From: Nageia nagi
Taxonomy: Eukaryota > Pinophyta
Assembly (NCBI GenBank): GCA_050084985.1
Contig: JBITNC010000001.1
Coordinates: 6,696,001 to 6,760,000, forward strand
DNA: 64,000 nt
Direction: 5' to 3'
This document shows positions 56,880 to 64,000 of this stretch, piece by piece (the stretch's first letter is position 1; the number at the start of each line of letters is the position of its first letter). The translations under genes were made by a program, and so were the position numbers. The notes under the pieces are model-generated. The model had not been told where the DNA came from and ran no database searches. It saw only the letters and a program-made list of their open reading frames with translations.

Positions 56880-58560
56880 TCTAGTTAGTCTATGTTTCAG
56901 AGGTGTTAGGGTTCAAAATGTTGATTGGTTGATAATAGAGTAACCAATAAGGTTACAAGAACTTTATAATCTTGAAGAATCAAATTGATAACCCACCAAA
57001 TGAGGCTATTAGGCCTAACAACACCTAGTAAGTATGATATTTAGCTTATGTCCCATCGAGCATGCCAAAAATGAAATGATTTCTTCAAGTTATGGCTATG
57101 TTTAAGTGCAAGATAGTTTACTATTCTTAATCTTGGTTATGGATTGCTACTTGTGCTACAATGCCTAGGTTTTAAATTTCCTATTGTAGTTGTTTATTTA
57201 CTTATCTCTTTCCTATAACTCTCCAACTTTTTATTCCTTTCCTATTACTTTTGACCTTAAATATAGATAAGAACTAACTTATAAACTAGATATTGAGCAA
57301 AAAACCAACATGAGTGCATCCCCACCACCTTCTACTCTTTCAAGGAACATACTATTGTGAGAAGTGGACAACACAACCAGAACAAACCCTTGAGGTTACA
57401 CTATATCGATCAATAATTATGTTTGCTTGGTTCAAGAATAACTACCATTGTTATGTGGAAATGAGTTACTATAAATACATTAACAGGGCCCTGAGGGTCA
57501 AACACTTAAGATGAAGTGGACCTGGGTGTTGTTTCTCATGCATTAATATTTTACTTGCTTAGTGGGCTTTATGTTCATTTTTCAAGCTCTATTTATGATC
57601 TGGTTCTTCTAGAACCCATTGATTTTAGCCAAAAATCATGATGTCATCTCTTAGAACCAATAGGCTCTATTAATATTGTAATTTCTTTAATACCCTAATT
57701 TTCACAAAAAAAATGTGACATTATCTTCGTAAATCATCAATCTTTAGTGATATTCTAATTCTACCAAGACCCATTGATTCTAATAAAAACCTATGGCATC
57801 ATTTATTAAAATCATTAGGCTCTATTTATGTTCTTCAAAGTTTGCACTCACCATTGCTTACTTCAGGATCCACTTATTTAAAAAAAAAAATTATGACATC
57901 ATCATTCAAAATCCTTAGGCTTTATTGATGTTTTGATTCTACTGGACTCGCTTATTTTTACCAAAAATTATGACATCATCCTTCAAAATCCTTAGGCTCT
58001 ATTGATGTTCTTCAAAAGTCTACACCCACCATTGCTTGATTTGGAACCCGCTTATTTTTACCAAAAATTGTGACATCATCCTTCAAACTCCCTAGGCTTT
58101 ACTGATGTTCTTCAAAAGTTGAACTTTGAATGTGTACAAGTTTTAGATATTTGTGCCAACAATTCCTAGAGACTATAAGGCAATAAATATGATTTTAAGA
58201 AACTTTTACATACATCACTTCTTGAATATACTAAAGAAGATGACATGACTCCTGAACACTCTCAACTCTCGATCACTAAAGAATAAAAGAATATAGATTT
58301 GACATAAGTCTTATTGACATAACTCTTAGGTATCCTTATTTGCATAATATTTGAGTACTAATAAAAAAATGACTCTCGACACCATAAGGAAAAGAAATGA
58401 GAAGAGGATGGATTTATAATGGAAGAATACAAAATTTTATAACTCATGAAAACTCTAAAAGAATAATGTTCCCTCGAGTACTCTTATATACATAACTCTC
58501 GATCACTAAAGAATTAAATAATGAAGAATGAAAAATAATAGAATTACATAATTTTTGAGT
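56880..58560 (-). repeat. Family-B LTR (minus orientation)
   Basis: It lies between the decayed post-integrase frame on its right and a primer site plus gag on its left, so it serves as 3' LTR of one module and 5' LTR of the next. A TATA-like 'tatctatatttaag' is present in minus orientation near 57,257-57,270. Upstream of it is an array of tandem repeats (57,586-58,118). The right edge near 58,560 is uncertain. Confidence 0.6.
57586..58118 (+). repeat. Tandem repeats in the family-B LTR
   Basis: Five to seven diverged units of roughly 75-150 bp, each with 'ggct(c/t)tatt(t/g)atg', then 'acc(c)acttatttttaccaaa', then 'atgacatcatc(c/a)ttcaaaatc', are arranged head to tail. The last three are most alike. 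Noncoding, upstream of the LTR TATA box in its own orientation, where iterated promoter elements are often found. Confidence 0.75.
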
Positions 58561-58574
58561 GTTATTTTGAAGGA

Positions 58575-61500
58575 ATACAATCTTCTAGTAGCTCTTTAGG
58601 GTCTTTACTTATTGGAGAATCCCTTCAACTATTGGTCCTAGTGGCTTGCCTAAAAGTGGACCTGGTTGCAGTCTCAATTGCTACCATCATGTTTGGTGGG
58701 AGGAATGAATGCATCCTTTTATTTAGATCACTTAGATCTTTATAATCAACTTGTGATAGGATGGGGGATACCTTAATCTTCTCTGTGTCTACTTTGAACC
58801 CTTCCATGACATTATTTAGCCTTCCAGCATGTAAAAATTTTATAATGGCTTCCTGAGCAACTCATTTATTTGTTGAAGATCTAAGATTTATTTCTAAAAA
58901 AAAGATTATTCCAAGAATTGAATGGTGTTGGATACCCAATTGGTAGCACTACCTTGTACATTTTTATCCTCCCACAATTTGAGAGCTTTCATGTTAATTA
59001 AAGAATTTGTTAATAAATCCCAACTCTATTATGAGCTGGTGTTTATTTATGTCCATGTTAAATACTAAACTTTAGAGGTCACAAATTTCTTGGATCCTTT
59101 TCTAATATGACTATTTTGGCTTAGAGAAGATTGTTGCAAACTTCTTTTCTATCAAAATTCTCAATCAGACCTTCATCCTTTCCAAAATTATTCTAAGTAT
59201 ATCTAGATCTAGCTTATGAAGAGCATTTTGAGCATGAAATTCCTTGATAGCCTGTATATCTTTCTCCTTGAGCTTGTGCAAGTGAGATAATGTTATTGTT
59301 ATATCACCAACTTGCTCTACCAAGGATTTTTTGAAGTTTTTCATGAGTAATAATAGCTTTGCATTATCATCTAATAGAACTTTATTTCTATAATAATAGT
59401 CTACATATTGGCCTCAATTTGCTTTATTTTTTGAGCATCCATGACTATAGCCTAAGATTTAAGCTCTTCTATCACTTGATTTGTAGTATCTAGCTTAGCT
59501 CTTAATGTTGCCATGCTCTTATCAAATTCTATTTTCTATTTATCAAGCTTTATAATCAATTCTTTATTCTTATTTTGCAAACCAACTACTATTTTATCTT
59601 TAAGGAAGCAATCTTTCTTATATTGATCAATTTTTTTATTCAATTTCTCTATTTTAGTCTCCATTGCTTGAAGACTTTTACCTGCTACCATTGAATTAAT
59701 TACAAGAAACCTAGACTAGTCAATAGCCAATGCACTCTGCATATTTACATCTATTATTATCATGAGAGTAAAATCTAGCTACCCTTGTTTAAAATTTATT
59801 TAAGCAATTTTCATATCTCCCATCTTTGTTACTTTGACCAAAATTCTCAACTACTGCTCAGGGAGCATAAGAGATTTATTAACAAAAGTTACCCAATCAA
59901 TGAATCTATAAATTATTTAGAAAAAATAGACTTTATTTTCTCTTATGAGACTATAGGTATAAAAGAATGAGTAGAAATAATTTCACTTGCAATAGGTGTA
60001 TCAACTTATTGAATTATTTGGGACTACTGAGGAAGAGTCAACTATTGGACTTCTAGTTCAGGTTCAACTTCTTCCATGGCCTCACCTTCTTAAAGCTTAT
60101 CCATTAGGTTAGAGTCCTTTTTTCTAGATTTATCATCATCATCACCATCTCTTGGCCCTCCTCCAGGTACAACTATTGCTATCTTACTAGACTCAGGTAT
60201 ACTTCCCTTGCTTTATTGAATCTAGCTCTGTCCCTCTTTTGAGGTTTATTTTTATTCTTATTCTTGAACTTATTCTATAGCACTAGCATCTGTATCCTAT
60301 GGCTCTTTGAATTCCTCTGTATCAAAATTTTTTTCTTCTTTTATCAACACCTTTAAGACTTCTTCTATTACCTTTGAAGGTGAAGGTATAATCATTTATG
60401 ATTGTGACATTGCTGTAGTTGATTGAGGCTTTTTTATAGGCTTTTACTTCTCCAATATCTGCTACCTTTAAGCAAGAGTTTGAACTTTTCTTTTCTTTTT
60501 AGGAGAAGATTCTTGAGAAGAAGTGGTGGTGTTTAAAGGTTTTATTCTCCCTTCTTTGGAATATAAACCATGCTAGATGGTTCTCTTATTTGCATTATCT
60601 TTTCCTATGCAGTAGGTTTCCCATGAAAATGAGGAGGAAGAGGCCATCCCAACTCTAGCAGAGGATCTTTGGAATACTTTGTCTCTCAATATTTATTATA
60701 TTTTAATATTCAAATAACTCACTTTCAATGTGGTAAATTTTTGTGGTATACTCAAATCTAAATCTTGTAAAATAATTAATTTTATTGGTACTCCACCTAA
60801 GATATGCTAATTGGGTGAGGACCTTTGAGTTGAGGACAAAATCTTGCCTCTTATTTTCTCAATTCCTATATTTTCTTATTTCTTCTAAGGCCATCTAAGC
60901 CTTATTCAAGGGTACAAATTCCCCATATAGGTACACTTTTGCCTCCTACTTAGTTTTATTTATAAAATATTTTATATGAGGCCTACTATCATGGACAAAT
61001 GCTATATGTTTCTTGCTAGTCCTTATTATCTAGGTCATTTCTCTTGATGGGTCATACATCCATGTAGTTCCCACCTTATCTAACTTGAAATTATATACAA
61101 TAAATTAGGCTATGCTATTTGTACATCTTATCTCTAAAAGAGTAAAATTCTTTGTAGAAGTTGGTATATTTACAATAGACTTAAAGTTACCTTCAAACCC
61201 ATATTTACTCTCTCTGACACAAATCTATCTACCCATATCTACTGAATACAACTGAGGGGTAACATATTTAGGCAAAAAGAAGGTTTTTTCAAAATACCCA
61301 TAACTAATTATTATGATGTGATTTCTCAAGAAGTACTAGTCATCATTTTTATTTTCACCTTATAACTCCCTTATTGTGCTCTTGTGCAGCCTAATGGGGA
61401 GTTTTCTAGTCAAAATTTTTACTACAATTGCCTAGAAGTTTTCCATGAACTTGTAGTAGGATCCATGGAACTTGGTCAAAATTGGCACCATCAGGTCAAT

Positions 61501-62248
61501 TGGCACTAGCACAACACTAGAACTTGCGGCTCAACTGGGAGCCCCACCTATATAAGTTTGTCCAAATTTTGATAGAAAAAGAGCCACCAAAGATATTAAG
61601 AATGTATAAAATATAATTTTTCAATCTTGAACAAACACCTCTTAATTTCTCTAGTTATGAAAGCTAGGAAATCATAGCAAAATTGAGCTTCTGAAATATT
61701 ATATGCCATGTGTACCATGGCTTCATCTACTTCAATCTAGGTCTTCTTTCCTAGGATGATTGCAAGTTCATGTAGCACTTCTCTATGTTTCTTTATTTCA
61801 AAAAGAGCTATTTGGTAGCTCAGTAAGAGTTTTGATTTTCTACTATCCTAGTATCTCCCATTTATCTAGCTCAATGTTTCATCTTAATTAATATAAAAAT
61901 CATGTTTCTCTATTTTGAAATCAATTTATTTTTTAACATGAAATGTCTAGTCTATGGAATAACAAATGCTTGGACAATGGAGTCAAGAGAGTAATCTAGA
62001 ACTGCTTCAAATATTGGCTTAGAAGTATCTCCCTCTTCAATGCTCTTGAACATTCCAATTTGGTACCCCTTTTGATGATGCCTATGTGCTAGGGAGTATA
62101 AGAGCTCAAGATAGGTGAAGGACTCATAGGGCACATGATATGCCAAACCTTGATCAATAATAACATCTTTCTTTGAATGAGTAAGTGACTTTCCTTTTTT
62201 GCTCAGTTTAGGTGTCTTAAGCTTCAAAATAATTTGGCTAGGGTCCAC
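58575..62248 (-). pseudogene. Long decayed frame downstream of a gypsy integrase
   Basis: No known family was recognised. Minus strand, in order: an open N-terminal part from ATG 62,248 (MDPSQIILKLKTPKLSKKGK, 98 codons); a poorly preserved middle (YLYGEFVPLNKA near 60,940); a Ser-rich stretch (MASSSSFSWETYC near 60,647) followed by SV40-type basic motif PKKKRKV (60,503-60,483); an acidic and Pro/Gly part (60,400-60,030); a charged helical region (59,700-59,450, METKIEKLNKKIDQYKKD) with heptad-like spacing predicting a coiled coil; and a C-terminal open piece 58,807-58,625 ending in EDCIPSK near 58,580. Many TAA/TAG replace Gln codons. It sits where Athila-type elements have their env-like frame, but no membrane segment was seen. 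Confidence 0.5.
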
Positions 62249-62984
62249 TCTTCATGTATCCATATGATTTATTACTCCCATCTTAGTCCAGTTCACTCCT
62301 AGTGCATTCTCAATATATTATTCTTGTAAATAGAGCAGGTTAGTGTTAAGTTATTCCATTTTGACTATAGAGGGTGATTGAGAGGTCTCCATGATATTAA
62401 CACCTTATATTGAACATCTAGTTATCATAAAAAATAGCAATTTGTGTGATGTGAGGTCCTACAACCTTTCTCTTTCTCAAGATAACTCAAATCTGAAATC
62501 TCTAAGCTCTAAATGCTCTGGAAACTTGAGTGCTCAAATTTAGCTAAGTGTCAAACTATAGAGTATGGGAGGAGTTTTATTTGTCCAAGGTTGGTAAAAT
62601 GTCCATTAATTATAATTACTTCTTGAGGATATCAATACCTGTGTATTATATGAATTGAGCTAGCATAGGTTGGATTAGTAAATTCAAAGCACACCAGACT
62701 TATTTATTGTACTTGTATCATGGTTTGTGAAATCTAAGGAAATCTTTCCTTAAATGCTATTTTATTTAGTGATAATTGAGCAACATGGCAGCATTAACTC
62801 TTGACTAAGCTGAATTAAAGTTGATAGCTAAGCGATATGCCAACATTAACTCTTAATAATATTGAATTAAATTTTATCATTAAAGACTATTTACTTTTTT
62901 GAAAACTATGCAACTAGATTTTTTTTTATAATATTTACACTATACAATGCCTTGGAAGAATACAAGCTTACCTTATCACTCGGT
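62249..62984. other. Spacer between integrase and the downstream frame
   Basis: AT-rich, with no recognisable protein. The region probably belongs to the untranslated gap between the two frames of the minus-strand element. Confidence 0.35.
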
Positions 62985-63990
62985 AATGTTTTAAATAGAT
63001 CCTATTGATGGGAATAGGTAATTATTGGAACCCAGTAACATCCCATAACTTGACTGTATTATTTTTCATAGCCTAGGTAATGATGTAAGGCCCACTCCAA
63101 AGAAAGTTAAATTTTAGTATCTTCCAAGTTTTTCTCTTTCCTCATCCCATTTAAGGACAATATCACCCAATTCAAACTTAATCTAAGAAGACTTTTACTT
63201 ATCAAACCACCTCTTGATGATGTGTTGGTGATGTTGGAATGACTCATATGCTTTGTTCTAATCTTCATCCAATTTTAGGAGCTAATTATATCTAGACTGT
63301 AGTGGCTCAAATTCATGGTCTTCTATTTCTTGTAGGATTTTTAAAGCTAGTAACTCTATGTGTACTGGCAACACTAGTCTTTTACCATATACCAATGCAT
63401 ATGGAGATGTCTTTATTATTGATTTTATACTAATTCTATCAGCCCATAATGCATAGTACAACTATTTATGCCACTATCTAGGATTCCTTCAATTATTCTC
63501 TTGATGATCTAGGTTAGATTTTTGTTAGTTGATTTAGCTAGCCTGTTACCTTATGGGTAATAGTTTGAAGAGAACAACTAGTAGATTCTATACTAAGCTA
63601 CAAATATTGATTACCTTCAATAAATGTTGAACCATTATTTGACACTATAATATGTGGTATTCCAAAGTGGGTGATTATCCTTATAATCATTTCTATCATC
63701 GCTTCTTGATTTGCATTTTTGCATGGCATAGCCTCTGACCATGTAGTGAAGTAATCTATTGTAGTCAAAATAAACTTGTGGCTTGCTGAGGAATTTGGGT
63801 TTATGACACCAATGAAGTCCATACCCCATTGTTGAAAAGGCTCTTTGACTACCATAGGTTTGAGAGGCATGGTAGCTTGTCTTCTCTTTCCCACAAATTT
63901 GTTACACTTATCACATTCCTAGGTAATCTTGAATGAATTCTAAAATATAGTGGGCTAATAATATCTAGCTTGTAATACTTTATTTCTATA
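62985..63990 (-). pseudogene. Family-B gypsy integrase
   Basis: Minus strand. The zinc-binding end is ECDKCNKFVGKRRQ (about 63,930-63,890). The catalytic core has WGMDFIG (first Asp, near 63,823), FTTWSEAMPCKNANQEA, FGIPHIIVSNNGSTFIEGNQ where the second catalytic Asp is Asn (near 63,640). Downstream pieces in other frames include HQHIIKRWFDKQKSSQIKFE and GPYIIT near 63,220-63,050. The C-terminal ending resembles that of Tat-lineage elements. The reverse transcriptase would lie beyond the right edge of the window. Confidence 0.78.
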
Positions 63991-64000
63991 GTTGTTTCAC

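Overview
The window looks like intergenic or intronic DNA from a large, repeat-rich plant genome, most likely a gymnosperm (inference). It holds AT-rich, heavily decayed LTR retrotransposons of several ages, nested inside one another, with one host gene fragment and pieces of a land-plant pentatricopeptide-repeat (PPR) gene. Nothing prokaryotic, and no rRNA or tRNA gene, was seen. Boundaries given as 'about' were placed by eye.

Layout. 0.8-10.3 kb: two direct copies of an LTR-like repeat (family C) bracket a minus-strand gag-like fragment, an unrecognised decayed reading frame, and a head-to-tail series of three family-A Ty3/gypsy LTRs separated by 30-bp minisatellite DNA. A family-D solo LTR with a perfect 5-bp target duplication sits inside the middle one. 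10.7-11.7 kb: a second family-D LTR. 11.85-18.0 kb: copia-1, with two LTRs and a broken gag-pol. 20.5-21.5 kb: the last four exons of an RCC1-repeat gene on the plus strand, the only intact host coding sequence seen. 23.5-24.5 kb: a gypsy gag fragment. 25.8-31.7 kb: copia-2. 31.9-35.1 kb and 47.4-48.0 kb: minus-strand PPR pseudogene pieces, an old gypsy integrase and a CACTA transposon end. 35.14-47.37 kb: copia-3, inserted in the PPR pseudogene and itself split in its 3' LTR by copia-4 (41.30-46.73 kb). Both insertions have perfect 5-bp target duplications. 48.1-48.5 kb: a CACTA transposase fragment. 48.5-53.1 kb: a plus-strand family-A gypsy element with LTR, gag, protease and a coding decapeptide array. 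53.1-64 kb: minus-strand family-B gypsy material: gag, protease and RNase H without reverse transcriptase; an LTR; then a long decayed reading frame downstream of an integrase.

How parts relate. The retroelements carry the usual sets (primer-binding site, gag with zinc knuckle, protease, integrase, reverse transcriptase, RNase H, polypurine tract), but every one has stops, frameshifts or lost active-site residues, so none should be autonomous. Many stops are of the kind expected from C-to-T decay of methylated DNA. The insertion order can be read directly: PPR gene, then copia-3, then copia-4; family-A LTR, then family-D solo LTR. The most unusual items are the family-A 30-bp/10-residue array and the family-B post-integrase frame with a nuclear-localisation-like motif and a coiled coil.
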